A stretch of 33,845 nt of DNA from Desulfobacteraceae bacterium (GTDB taxonomy: Bacteria > Desulfobacterota > Desulfobacteria > Desulfobacterales > UBA11574), in NCBI GenBank assembly GCA_030604635.1, contig JAUVVL010000004.1:1-33845 (forward strand), given 5' to 3'. How positions within the stretch are numbered: the stretch's first letter is position 1; each line of letters starts with the position of its first letter. The notes under the pieces are model-generated. The model did no database searches. It saw nothing but the letters and a program-made list of their open reading frames with translations, and was not told where the DNA came from. The position numbers and the translations under genes are program-made. This document shows positions 6,826 through 15,943 of this stretch, in pieces.

Positions 6826-7704
6826 TTATAAAGCGAAATCTATACCGCTTTTAAATTCCATTTCTTTGGCCTTAATGTCAAGGTGCAAGGTCGCAACATG
6901 CTCAAGGGGAGGATATATAATACGCTCTGTTTTTCTTGTATCTATGGTTTTGATATATTTTTTGCATTTGTTGCACAGATCAACCCTGTATTCTTTTTCA
7001 TCTTCACTAAAGAAATAGTTGAGTGTCTTGGTGTCGGTATTGTCGCAAAACGGGCAATATAATCTTCTCGATGACCATTTATGCCAGCAGAAGGCGCACA
7101 GTAAAAAACGCTCCCCTTCTCCCTGAAACATAGAAAGCCCTGGCGGGCTTCCGCATATAGGGCAGTACCCCTTTCCCCATGGTTTATTCTTATCCAGATA
7201 GGCTGAAAGCTGCTCAGCGCCCAGCGATAAAGAGGGTTTTATGCTGTTGTAAACAATAAAGGCAAGGTCACCTTTTTTGATCGCGTGTTTCTTTGCGGTC
7301 TTTTCAAAAATGGAGTCGTCCTCACCGAGAAGAGCAAAAAACAGGGAATCAAGGTCAAATTCTTCTGCGTCAATGGCTTCCAGTATTGCCCGGGCAGAAG
7401 AGGCCATATCTCCACTTGATTCTTTTATTATGCTGCAAATTTTTATTAAAAGCATCTTAGATGCTTTAGCATCAATTCCAAATTCAGATATATTTACCAG
7501 AGGAAAGCCTTCGTTGGCCTTTATTAAAAGCATCTCGTCTGAAATTTGTATCGGGTCGATCTGTATCTTGTCTTTGGAATCTTCCTGGACAATAAAGATT
7601 TGTTTGTAAAAATCTAAAATAGCTCCATAAGCCGGCCTGAGCTCCTTTAATGACCATGCAGCCTTTGTTATCTGATCTTCGTTAAGTTGAATGTTATCTG
7701 CCAT
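6826..7704 (-). CDS. fdhE: Formate dehydrogenase accessory protein FdhE
   Basis: The 292-aa product matches FdhE, a cytoplasmic rubredoxin-like factor needed for active Tat-exported formate dehydrogenase. It is thought to act on or check the iron-sulfur/Mo centre before export. The C-terminal half carries the hallmark CxxC pairs: CPICGSPPG, LCAFCWHKW, LYCPFCDN and LCNKCKKY (about residues 180-245). The N-terminal half is helical. GCAGGAG stands shortly before the ATG. It lies 230 bases downstream of fdhB with a possible terminator hairpin in the gap, so it may be transcribed both by read-through and from its own promoter. Confidence 0.9.
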   Translation of the reverse strand: MADNIQLNEDQITKAAWSLKELRPAYGAILDFYKQIFIVQEDSKDKIQIDPIQISDEMLLIKANEGFPLVNISEFGIDAKASKMLLIKICSIIKESSGDMASSARAILEAIDAEEFDLDSLFFALLGEDDSIFEKTAKKHAIKKGDLAFIVYNSIKPSLSLGAEQLSAYLDKNKPWGKGYCPICGSPPGLSMFQGEGERFLLCAFCWHKWSSRRLYCPFCDNTDTKTLNYFFSEDEKEYRVDLCNKCKKYIKTIDTRKTERIIYPPLEHVATLHLDIKAKEMEFKSGIDFAL

Positions 7705-7878
7705 GTGTTCTCCTGCTCAGACCTTGTCAAGTAGTCGCGTAGTTGACTGGTCAAGTGGTTGTTATTATGTTAAGAAATAAGCTTTCATGTTGACTGTTCA
7801 GCGGTCTGTAAGTACAAAGCTTTGCCACTTTGTGCTTCTATAACTATATGTTCTTATCACAGCTGTCTGCAATATAAA

Positions 7879-7901
7879 AGGGGAGAAGATAAAAATCCCC
7901 T
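7879..7901 (-). terminator. Candidate attenuating hairpin after fdhB
   Basis: On the minus strand AGGGGA (7896-7901) pairs with TCCCCT (7879-7884) around an 11-base loop and is followed by TTTATATT. The stem is short and the T run is imperfect. It lies about 35 bases beyond the fdhB stop, so it could lower read-through into fdhE. Confidence 0.45.
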
Positions 7902-7934
7902 CCCCCTTTATTTTAATTGCTCACTTAGCTGTCA

Positions 7935-8660
7935 TTAAAGCAGACGTGAAGCAATATTCGTTAACGGGCGAATCATCTGTTTTAATGCCATCTGCCTTGT
8001 AATGTCAAAAACAGCATTTGAGGCCATAGCATCATCGCAGTACAGTTTCGGCTCATAAGCCACAAGATAAATAACACTTACATCATCGGCATCTATGAGC
8101 ATGGCCTTCGGGTATTTCTTTTTAGCAACTGCGAGCTGTTTTCCGGCAAGGGCAAGTATTTCATTGCGATCTCCGAAATTCATTGCCCCTGTCGGGCATG
8201 TCGCAACACATGCCGGAACCAGTCCGTTTACAACCCGGTCTATACACATGTCACACTTGGCAAGTGTGCCGTCAGGTCCTTTTCGCGGAATATTATACGG
8301 ACATGACTCGATGATCTCAGTGATTTCATCGGCATTTAGACGCTTTGTATTTGCAAAGATGATCGCCCCTGTTTTATCATCTCTATAAATGGCTTCTGGA
8401 TCGCCTGCCGTCTCAAGACACGTAGCCTCGATACAATGCCGGCACTGTTCCGGGAAGAAAAGCCAGTTTAACTTTCTATTAATAACCTCTTCACGCATTC
8501 TGACAAGTTTATACGTGTTAAATGAAAGATCAGCCGGATTCTCATAAGTTCCCCTGTTTATGGTCTTCTCTGCGGGGAGATCATGCCATTGCTTACAGGC
8601 TACCTGACATCCTCTGCAGGCCGTGCAACGAGTTGTATCTATTAAAAAAGATTTGCTCAT
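7935..8660 (-). CDS. fdhB: Formate dehydrogenase iron-sulfur (beta) subunit
   Basis: The 241-aa product is the electron-transfer subunit carrying four 4Fe-4S clusters. The first motif is C12xxC15xxC18xxxC22 (RCTACRGCQVACKQW). A second set sits at CRHCIEATC, and another at KCDMCIDRVVNGLVPACVATCPTGAM. There is no signal peptide and no C-terminal membrane helix, unlike FdnH-type subunits. It should therefore be carried across the membrane with FdhA by the Tat system and remain soluble, as in the two-subunit periplasmic enzymes of Desulfovibrio. It begins 16 bases after the fdhA stop, with AGGAGGTGATCAT just before the ATG. Confidence 0.92.
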   Translation of the reverse strand: MSKSFLIDTTRCTACRGCQVACKQWHDLPAEKTINRGTYENPADLSFNTYKLVRMREEVINRKLNWLFFPEQCRHCIEATCLETAGDPEAIYRDDKTGAIIFANTKRLNADEITEIIESCPYNIPRKGPDGTLAKCDMCIDRVVNGLVPACVATCPTGAMNFGDRNEILALAGKQLAVAKKKYPKAMLIDADDVSVIYLVAYEPKLYCDDAMASNAVFDITRQMALKQMIRPLTNIASRLL

Positions 8661-8676
8661 CTATGATCACCTCCTT

Positions 8677-11600
8677 TTATTTCTTGGTTACGTTGACCAT
8701 AAAGGCCTTGGTTTCAGGTATCCTGGTGTTGGGGTCACCGGTCGACGGGGTGAGCAAGTTAGCGCTCTCCTCGGCGCCGCTTTCAGGCCAGCGCCATCCA
8801 TAATGCCAGGGAATACCAACCTGGTGAACAGTGTTCCCGGCTATCTTAAACGGTTTAAAACGCTTTGTTACAATAGCCGTGCATTCCAGAGTTCCACGCG
8901 CAGATGAAACTATTACACGTTCACCGTTCTTGAAGCCCCTCAATTTCCCAAGCTCTTCGCTCATTTCCACAAAAACCTGGGGCTGAAGTTCAAGCAGCCA
9001 CGGCTGAGGACGTGTCATGAGCCCTGTCTGCCAGTGCTCTGATACACGGTATGTCGTACTGACAAACGGGAACCTTGGATCGCATGTCAAGTATGCATCA
9101 GCATCTGTTCCATATACAGGCGCTGTAGGATTCATCCTTTGTTTGTTCATGAGGTTCTTTTCAATAGGACATTCCAGCGGCTCGTAATGTTCCGGGAACG
9201 GACCATCAGCGCGGCCAGGACCGAATATCTGCCCATGCCCATGCTTTCTCATGATAAAAGGATGCTTTGCATCCTTTCTTTTTGTTCCGTCAGGATTCTC
9301 GAGAGGATACCAGCCACCGTCCGGAACGTCTCCGATCCACTTCTTTGAGACATACTTGCCGTTCTCGACATTTCCTGCGAACCTGATAACCCAGTCTTTC
9401 TTATCCCACGGCTGTCCTTTGGGATCAACAGAAGCGCGGTTGTAAATAATTCTCCGGTTTACAGGCCAGCACCATGCAAAGTTCGGATACAGACCGATAT
9501 TGTTCGGAGCATCTACTTTACTGCGCCTGGCTGACATGTTTCCCTTTTCCGTATAGCTATGACAGTAGAGCCAGTTTGCAGATGAAGTTGAACCGTCAGC
9601 CTGCAGCCATGCAAAGCTTGGCACAAGCGTGCCTTTCTTGCAAAGCTTGCCTTTAACCTTGACATCGCGTGTAAAGTAGCCGTTTATCTCTTTGGCTACC
9701 TTGTGAGCATCATATTCGCCATTTGTCTCATAATCCCACTTGAGGTTGAGTATAGGTTCCGGGAATACTCCGCCCTCTTTGTAAACCTCTTTGATTTTAT
9801 GACCGAGTTGCATAATAATATGGCCGTCAGAAAGGCTGTTTCCAAGCGGTTTTGGCCCCTGATAGCGCCACTGCATCCATCTGCCGCTGTTGGTAATGCT
9901 GCCTTCCTTTTCAACCGACACACATGCCGGAAGCATAAAAACCTCTGTCTTTATTGTGGAAGGATTCATTCCAGGCCCTTTCCAGAATGAGCCTGTTTCA
10001 TTGTCAAAAAGGTTGACATTGACCATCCAGTCAAGATTTTCCATGGCCTTGCGTGTCTTATTTGAATTTGCGCCACTACAGGCCGGATTCATACCCCAGG
10101 CAAAGAAACCCTTGATAGTACCCTTGTACATTTCATCAAAGAGGGTTAACCAGGAATAATCGGTCCCATCGTCCACCTTTGGCAGCCAGTCATACCCGAA
10201 ATCATTTGCTTTAGTGGCGTTTTCACCAAAGAAGGATTTAAGAAGGCTGACTGAATACTTTGGATAATTCTGCCACCAGTTTGCGGAAAGCGGATCATTG
10301 CTTTTTGGAGTCCACTTTTTGTTATAGGCGGCAAGGGACACATTCGAAGCCCTTGGAGTCTTAAGATAGCCGGGCCAGATGTGCCACAGCAGACAGTGAT
10401 CTGTAGAGCCCTGCACATTTGACTCGCCTCGCAGCGCATTGACACCACCGCCGGCAACGCCCATGTTGCCAAGAAGAAGCTGTATCATCGCCATTGTCCG
10501 GATATTCTGGACGCCTACTGTATGCTGGGTCCAGCCCATGGCATACATAACCGTGCCTGCTTTTCCCATGGCGCCGGTAGCGGCATAAGTCTTGTAAACC
10601 TTTACAAGATCAGATTCAGGAGTTCCGGTAATCTCGGAAACCAGCTTGGTATTATACCTGCTGAAATGTTTCTTCAGGAGCTTAAGAACGCAGCGGCTGT
10701 TCTTTAAAGAGCGATCCATTTTCGGGACACCCTTTGAATCCATATCAAAAGCCCACTTGCTCTTGTCATATTTCCTGTTTTTTGCTTCATAGCCGGAAAA
10801 CAGACCATTTCTAAATTTAAATGCCTTTCCAACAATAAACGGCGCATTGGTATAGTTTGCGACATACTCTTTATTGTATAGCTTTTTATCGAGTATGTAC
10901 TTGATCATACCTCCCAGAAAGGCGATATCCGTACCTGAACGAAGAGCTGTATAAATATCCGCCTTTGAGGATGTCCTTGTAAACCGGGGGTCAACACTGA
11001 TTAGCTTGGCTCCCTTTTCTTGTGCCATCTGAACATACTTAAATGATATGGGGTGATTTTCTGCAGCATTGCTGCCCATGATCAGTATGCAGTCACTGTT
11101 CTTAATGTCGATCCAGTGATTAGTCATTGCGCCACGTCCGAACGACTCTGCCAGAGCCGCAACAGTTGCGCTATGTCAGATACGAGCCTGATGTTCAACA
11201 TATACAAGCCCGAGAGCACGCACCATTGCCTGATAAATCCAGCACTCTTCATTGTCTATGGCCGCGCTTCCGACTGAAGCAATGGCTTTTGTCCGATTTA
11301 CCACCTGTCCTTTGGCATTTTTGTGTTCAAATGATGCCTCCCTTGTTGCTTTAACTCTTTTGGCAATTTCCGTCAGCGCCCAGTCCCATGAAACCTTTTC
11401 CCATTTTTTGGAATAGGGGGCTCTATACATCGGTTCAAGAAGACGGTTCTCATTCTCTGCCAGTTGTGACAGGGCAGCGCCTTTTGAACAAAGAGAGCCT
11501 CTGTTGATTACATGATCCGGATCACCTTCGATGTTGATGACACGACCGTCACCTTTCTTGTTGGTATGCACAATAGCCCCGCAACCTACTGCGCAATAGC

Positions 11601-11751
11601 AGCAGATTGTGGTGGTCTCCTTGGCATACTTGGTCTTGAGCATCTGCGCATGGGCTTTGATCGGTGTAAGATCGAATCCCAAACCGCTTACTGCAAGACC
11701 GGCAGCAAAGGCACCGGTAATCTGGATAAACTTCCTTCGAGTAACATTCAT
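8677..11751 (-). CDS. fdhA: Selenocysteine formate dehydrogenase, catalytic subunit
   Basis: Read through the in-frame TGA at 11176-11178, the gene encodes 1024 aa with selenocysteine at residue 192. The context HQARI-U-HSATVAALAESFGRGAMTNHW is the standard active-site segment of FdnG/FdhA enzymes. Residues 1-26 form a Tat signal (NVTRRKFIQ, then a hydrophobic stretch). Residues 50-57 and C88 hold the 4Fe-4S cluster (CCYCAVGC; GSLCSKGAA). The body is a molybdopterin or tungstopterin bis-MGD oxidoreductase. It oxidises formate to CO2 (or the reverse) in the periplasm and passes electrons to FdhB. The length matches periplasmic and FdnG-type enzymes. A strong AAGGAGGT precedes the start, 57 bases after moaA. 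Automatic callers would split it into two ORFs. Confidence 0.95.
11143..11178 (-). promoter_or_regulatory. Sec codon with candidate bacterial SECIS hairpin
   Basis: The TGA is at 11176-11178. Sixteen bases downstream on the minus strand, CGGCTCT-GGC-AGAGTCG (11143-11159) folds into a 7-bp stem (one G-U pair) with a G-containing apical loop. Position and size fit a bacterial SECIS read by SelB. The exact loop pairing was judged by eye. Confidence 0.7.
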
Positions 11752-11808
11752 AAACTCTACCTCCTTTCCTTATTAGTTCTTATTGGTCCTGGTTAATATT
11801 GACAAATA

Positions 11809-12834
11809 TCATCCACCAATTGCCGACATCCGGCCCGCAACCATGACAGGCTGATTGCAGACCACATTGTGGTCAAATGGTTTGTGACTCACAGCTCTCA
11901 GAAAAACATCGGCCAGCTCGCTGTCTAAACATCCTCTTCTAAGAGGGCCTTTAAGATCCTCCTGACGATCTGATAGAAGACATGCCCTCAGCTTTCCGCT
12001 TGCCGTTAATCTCAATCGATTACATTCATTGCAAAAATGTTTGCTTATAGCATGAATAAAACCTATTTCTCCCTTTGCGCCTTTAAATTTATAACGCTTA
12101 GCAGGGCCGTCATTAACCCCATTTTTAACAGGAATCAATTCTCCTAATGCATTGATACGTTTCTTTATTTCAGGTGCAAGCAATTGCTTGCCGATATTAT
12201 TAATATGAGGAGTTCCTATCGGCATGTACTCGATAAATCGAATATGAAATGGATAAGAAAAAGATAATCTAGCGATATCTGTTAATTCATCATCGTTGAT
12301 TCCATTTAGAGCGACCACATTAATCTTTATAGGATTAAAACCCATCTTTTGAGCTAATTCTATACCTTCCCAGACCTGATCAAACATGTCGTGCCCTGTT
12401 ATGTCTTTATATTTTTGTCTGTTCAATGTATCCATGCTGACATTGATTCTTTTTATACCGGCAGATCGTATCTTTTTTATATTATCCTTTAATAATACAC
12501 CGTTGGTTGTAAGGGATACATCTGAAAGTCCATCAATTTGTGTTAATTGGCCAAGAAAATCGTAAACACCTTTCCGGATAAGCGGTTCTCCGCCGGTAAT
12601 GCGGACCTTGGATATGCCAAGGCGTACCCCGATTCTGACAAGACGCAGGATTTCTTCATATCTTAAAATTTCTTTATGTGGAAGGTGCTGACGTGAATCA
12701 TTAGGAACGCAGTATATGCATCGCAGGTTGCAACGGTCGGTAATAGATATACGCAAATAGTTCAGGCATCGATTGTATTTGTCGATTAATTGTAACTCCG
12801 GCAGTTTTATTATCCTTTTATCGATATCTGCCAT
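11809..12834 (-). CDS. moaA: GTP 3',8-cyclase MoaA
   Basis: The 341-aa radical SAM enzyme converts GTP to the cyclic precursor used by MoaC in molybdopterin synthesis. The N-terminal cluster motif is RCNLRCIYC (C35, C39, C42). The ITGGEPLIRKG segment and the C-terminal second cluster (HFCNECNRLR, then RACLLSD) are present, and the chain ends in the GG needed for the catalytic loop. The ATG at 12832-12834 follows the riboswitch and terminator. No other moa genes are in the window. Its position immediately before fdhA indicates supply of cofactor for this dehydrogenase. Confidence 0.95.
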   Translation of the reverse strand: MADIDKRIIKLPELQLIDKYNRCLNYLRISITDRCNLRCIYCVPNDSRQHLPHKEILRYEEILRLVRIGVRLGISKVRITGGEPLIRKGVYDFLGQLTQIDGLSDVSLTTNGVLLKDNIKKIRSAGIKRINVSMDTLNRQKYKDITGHDMFDQVWEGIELAQKMGFNPIKINVVALNGINDDELTDIARLSFSYPFHIRFIEYMPIGTPHINNIGKQLLAPEIKKRINALGELIPVKNGVNDGPAKRYKFKGAKGEIGFIHAISKHFCNECNRLRLTASGKLRACLLSDRQEDLKGPLRRGCLDSELADVFLRAVSHKPFDHNVVCNQPVMVAGRMSAIGG

Positions 12835-12860
12835 TACCGTAACCTTTCAGACAAGCCCCT

Positions 12861-12902
12861 AAAAATAAAAAAACGCCTCCGCATCTCTTTGCCAAAGGCG
12901 TT
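12861..12902 (-). terminator. Rho-independent terminator, riboswitch expression platform
   Basis: On the minus strand AACGCCT (12896-12902) pairs with AGGCGTT (12872-12878), followed by seven Ts, an A and five more Ts. It lies about 20 bases after the aptamer and ~27 bases before the moaA start. A terminator inside the leader of a gene is the expected output device of a transcriptional riboswitch. Confidence 0.85.
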
Positions 12903-12920
12903 ATTTAAAGCATATCGTGC

Positions 12921-13003
12921 CCTCAGTAACCCGGCAGTCATGGCCCTTTGGCTGTAAATCCGTAGTTTTGCGTCCCTGCCTTTCAGCAGATTTGCCTTTT
13001 TCT
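12921..13003 (-). ncRNA. GEMM-I (cyclic di-GMP-type) riboswitch aptamer
   Basis: The minus-strand leader shows the conserved GEMM-I blocks in order. GGCAAA lies at 12996-12991. A CTGCT-GAAA-GGCAG hairpin with a GNRA tetraloop (12989-12976) is followed immediately by GGACGCAAA (through 12968). After a CUACGG-AUUUA-CAGCC arm comes CCATGACTGCCGGGTTAC, ending near 12926. The GAAA loop and the opposite arm form the tetraloop-receptor contact of this family. By numbering against the Vc2 structure (from memory), the ligand-contacting bases correspond to G20 and A47, which favours cyclic di-GMP over the cGAMP-selective A20 variant. The outer P1 stem is weak by eye. A terminator follows, so ligand should switch transcription of moaA and the formate dehydrogenase genes. 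Confidence 0.9.
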
Positions 13004-13062
13004 TTGTACGTCGAATTTTAATAATTTCAGGGCTCCTGACCTCGCGTAATTTCAAATGCAAC

Positions 13063-13194
13063 TTATTCCTCCTTGAAGACCAACGTCATCCGGGTGCCGG
13101 GGTAGACATAACACTCCTCATTCATGACTTCACATAGTTGTTTGAGTACACGATTTGCTCGGGGTGTAGACATCGTATGAAACTTGACGGTCAT
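13063..13194 (-). CDS. Small hypothetical protein upstream of the riboswitch
   Basis: This reads as 43 aa from the ATG at 13194, which has CAGGGAAT in front as a plausible ribosome site. The product (MTVKFHTMSTPRANRVLKQL, ending YPGTRMTLVFKEE) is not recognised. The reading could be extended upstream to a TTG at 13251, but the extra part looks unlike protein. It ends ~60 bases before the riboswitch aptamer; whether it shares the transcript is unclear. It could also be the tail of a decayed gene. Confidence 0.4.
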   Translation of the reverse strand: MTVKFHTMSTPRANRVLKQLCEVMNEECYVYPGTRMTLVFKEE

Positions 13195-13367
13195 AATTCC
13201 CTGTTCCTCAGAAGGTATTATATCTGCCGGTTGCTGAAAAACACTTCTCAAAAGCTTCTTCTGCTTTTTTGGATATTTTTCATTTTATCCCCCCCTTCAT
13301 AACGTTGTGTCATTCGAGTGCCCTTTTTTTACTTTGTCAGAATAGAGAGGACAATATAAAGATCTTT

Positions 13368-13835
13368 TCACTTTCTCCGCTTGTTTTTGGGAAACAGTTT
13401 AAATGCTGCTGCCGGAGATTCCACCACTTTCTGGATTTTTTCCTGCATATCCTTTTTTTCGTCGGCGTCTTTTTTTTCCCATGCCAATTCAATCTTGGTT
13501 ACAAGTTCATCAATTTCACACGGTTTGGTCAGATAATCGTAGGCACCCAACTTAATCGCCTCAAGTGCTGTATCAACGGAGCCGTGACCGGTCAGAATAA
13601 GGGTTTCGGTAAAGAGCCCCAACTTTTTCATCTCTTTGAGCGTCATAATGCCGTCCATACCCGGCATTTTCAGGTCAAGAACCACCACATCAAAGCTGTC
13701 TTGCTCAAGCATACGTATGGCATTGTCTCCACTATCAACCACCGTAACACGGTATCCCCTGGTTTCCAGGAGTTTTGACACGTTGTCGGTAAAGACAACT
13801 TCATCATCTACCAGTAAAATTTTATAACCTAGCAT
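13368..13835 (-). CDS. Single-domain response regulator
   Basis: The 155-aa product is a receiver domain (residues ~4-120) plus a charged tail (KKDADEKKDMQEKIQ) with no DNA-binding domain. The acidic pair is in ILLVDDE, the phosphorylated Asp in VVVLDLKMPGMDG (about residue 53), the Thr in LILTGHG and the Lys in YLTKPCE. The ATG at 13835 is chosen because AAAGGAGG lies upstream; longer readings run into the kinase gene. It follows the Cache kinase with a 40-base gap and is its likely phosphorylation partner. Output is probably by protein contact. Confidence 0.85.
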   Translation of the reverse strand: MLGYKILLVDDEVVFTDNVSKLLETRGYRVTVVDSGDNAIRMLEQDSFDVVVLDLKMPGMDGIMTLKEMKKLGLFTETLILTGHGSVDTALEAIKLGAYDYLTKPCEIDELVTKIELAWEKKDADEKKDMQEKIQKVVESPAAAFKLFPKNKRRK

Positions 13836-13875
13836 TTGAATTTGCTTGCCTCCTTTCCGAATATGGATATAGAGT

Positions 13876-15648
13876 TTATCTTTGATAGTTGCTTTCCAAA
13901 AGATCCGGAGGTGGACTGTATGGGAGAAAGAAATTGAATTCCGTCCCCTTGTCAAGTTCACTCCGAACCGTAATGTTTCCACCCAATTGTTTAATGGTAC
14001 TGTAAACGATGGATAGGCCCAACCCCGTTCCTTTGCCCACCGGTTTGGTCGTAAAAAACGGATCAAATATCTTTTCCAGATTTTCCGGGGGGATTCCCTG
14101 ACCGGTATCAGCGAATTCGATCTGAACCCCTTGATTTTGATCATCAGAACAGGTCGTGATACGAACCGCACCGTAAAGCTTCCCGCCGTCATGCGCGTCG
14201 ATTGCATTGGTAATCATGTTCAAAAACACCTGTTGAAGCTGGGAGGGATCAGAAAGAATCGGCGGCAGGTTTTCCTCAAAATCGGAAATAAATTTAACGC
14301 CGCTTGTTCTGGCCTCTCTTTCCGTCAGATCAATCAATTCTTTTATGAATGCATTGATGTCAATGGTTTCAATCACCGATGTCGTCCGGCGAGAAAAGCG
14401 GAGCAGGTTATACGTAATGTGTTTACAGCGCTTTGCCTGTATATCGATCTGTGTCAAAGAGTCCAACAATTGGTTTTTAAACTCCTCATCCAGAGCCGGG
14501 CTTCGCTCAACCAAATCGAGCAAGATCTGCTTTTCGGTTACAATGATGGCCATGGGATTGTTGATTTCATGGGCCACGCCGGCCGAAAGCTCTCCGATGG
14601 AAGCGAGTTTGCCGGCCTGCATGAGCTGTTTATCCAACCAATCGGATTCTATATCACGCTTTTTAATGATCGCAATCATATGTCTTGTAATCAGAATTGA
14701 GACTACAAGAATGGTTAAAGCACTCAGGTGAAGAAAAATTAGTGTCGCATAGTTGGCATGGTTGACTTTATTAAATGCCTCTGAATAATTTTGTTTTACC
14801 ACCAGTAACCAGCGGGTGGGGTATTCAAGCCAGGTCTGGCCCGCGATCTGACGCGGGAGCTTATGATTGCGGTTATCCGTGCTTTTTTCTAAAAAGCGGA
14901 TTTTAATACCTTCATGGAAAGTTCCGACGGGATAGGAGGCTTTCTCCATAATCTTACCGCTGAACCGCGAGCTGGTCTGAAAAATCCTATCCTTATTTAA
15001 AAGATATACTTCGCCGGTTTTGCCGATTCTGACATTTTCCACAAGGGAACGAAAAACTTCGGTGTCAATAGTGGCCCTTAAGATCCATTTTTCCCCTTTT
15101 CCAAAGCGGACAACTGCTATAATAAAATGCGGAACCCTGCGAAACCCCATAAACATATCGCTTATGTAAATGCCTTTCTTCATGACTTCTTTAAACCAGA
15201 AGGCCTGGGAATAGTTTTTGTCCATCAGATCGTAGGGGCCGATGTATACTAAATGTTTACCACTGGCATCGATAACCCCCAGATCCATATATGATCCATC
15301 TTCCCGGTTTATAATTTCGAAAATATCATTAAGATTCGATGCTTTTCTCAGGTAGTCCTTGGAGTGGGACTGGGCGATGATTTGGAGTTTGGAAGTGCGT
15401 TCTTTCAAAAATAACTCGATAATTTTTCGATGATGATTTACCTGGGTTCGAAAGGAATTCATCATAGCGGATTTTGCAAAGCGGGTATAATGAAGATTGA
15501 TTCCCCAACCTACCAAAAGAAGCGGAACAAGCGAACATACTATTGTTAACACTACGAATCTGCGGAATAATCTGGAGTAGTAAATTTTCTTCCGTGGCTT
15601 CCCGTTTTGTTCATTAGCGCTGCCGTTTACGGCCGTTCGTTCTTCCAT
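13876..15648 (-). CDS. Cache-sensor histidine kinase (HK1)
   Basis: The 590-aa product has membrane helices at ~31-52 and ~302-322 bounding a periplasmic Cache sensor ([40 protein letters not shown]). After the second helix come a HisKA domain with phospho-acceptor His360 ([14 protein letters not shown]) and an ATPase domain: N box near 481, DTGQG at 514-518, FDPFFTT, then GKGTGLGL at 538-545. All catalytic motifs are intact. The sensor is clearly paralogous to those at 18198-19871 and 30080-31753. It is paired with the receiver protein at 13368-13835. Confidence 0.92.
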   Translation of the reverse strand: MEERTAVNGSANEQNGKPRKKIYYSRLFRRFVVLTIVCSLVPLLLVGWGINLHYTRFAKSAMMNSFRTQVNHHRKIIELFLKERTSKLQIIAQSHSKDYLRKASNLNDIFEIINREDGSYMDLGVIDASGKHLVYIGPYDLMDKNYSQAFWFKEVMKKGIYISDMFMGFRRVPHFIIAVVRFGKGEKWILRATIDTEVFRSLVENVRIGKTGEVYLLNKDRIFQTSSRFSGKIMEKASYPVGTFHEGIKIRFLEKSTDNRNHKLPRQIAGQTWLEYPTRWLLVVKQNYSEAFNKVNHANYATLIFLHLSALTILVVSILITRHMIAIIKKRDIESDWLDKQLMQAGKLASIGELSAGVAHEINNPMAIIVTEKQILLDLVERSPALDEEFKNQLLDSLTQIDIQAKRCKHITYNLLRFSRRTTSVIETIDINAFIKELIDLTEREARTSGVKFISDFEENLPPILSDPSQLQQVFLNMITNAIDAHDGGKLYGAVRITTCSDDQNQGVQIEFADTGQGIPPENLEKIFDPFFTTKPVGKGTGLGLSIVYSTIKQLGGNITVRSELDKGTEFNFFLPYSPPPDLLESNYQR

Positions 15649-15943
15649 ACAAAAATTTTCCTTTAAGGAGACATCAATTATTCAGGGTTATCGTGTCTGC
15701 CTGCGGACACTCTCAGGCAGGCAGATTTTTAGAATATTTGGGTTATTGAGCGGTCAATATGCCGGGCAACCCTCTACGTTCATTAATTCAAAAACCATGC
15801 CACGACGGCCCGCAAGGCTCAGTTACAAAAGTCATTGATTTAGTTGACTTTAATATGGATCGGGGAAAAAATGCGGATTTAATATGGCGGAGTGTAAACC
15901 GTATAGAGACAATAGTGACCATTATAATATTCAGTAAAGATGA

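Noticed and set aside
8677-11178. fdhA as a pseudogene split by a stop codon
   Set aside because: The TGA is exactly at the selenocysteine position of the family, with a downstream hairpin and otherwise intact reading.
12861-13003. Moco (moaA-type) riboswitch
   Set aside because: The conserved blocks are those of GEMM-I (GGACGCAAA, GNRA hairpin, ATGACTGCCGGGTTAC), not those of the Moco motif.
12834-13061. 75-aa reading frame from a TTG directly upstream of moaA
   Set aside because: It runs through the riboswitch aptamer and the terminator, is very basic and protein-unlike, and is explained by the RNA structure.
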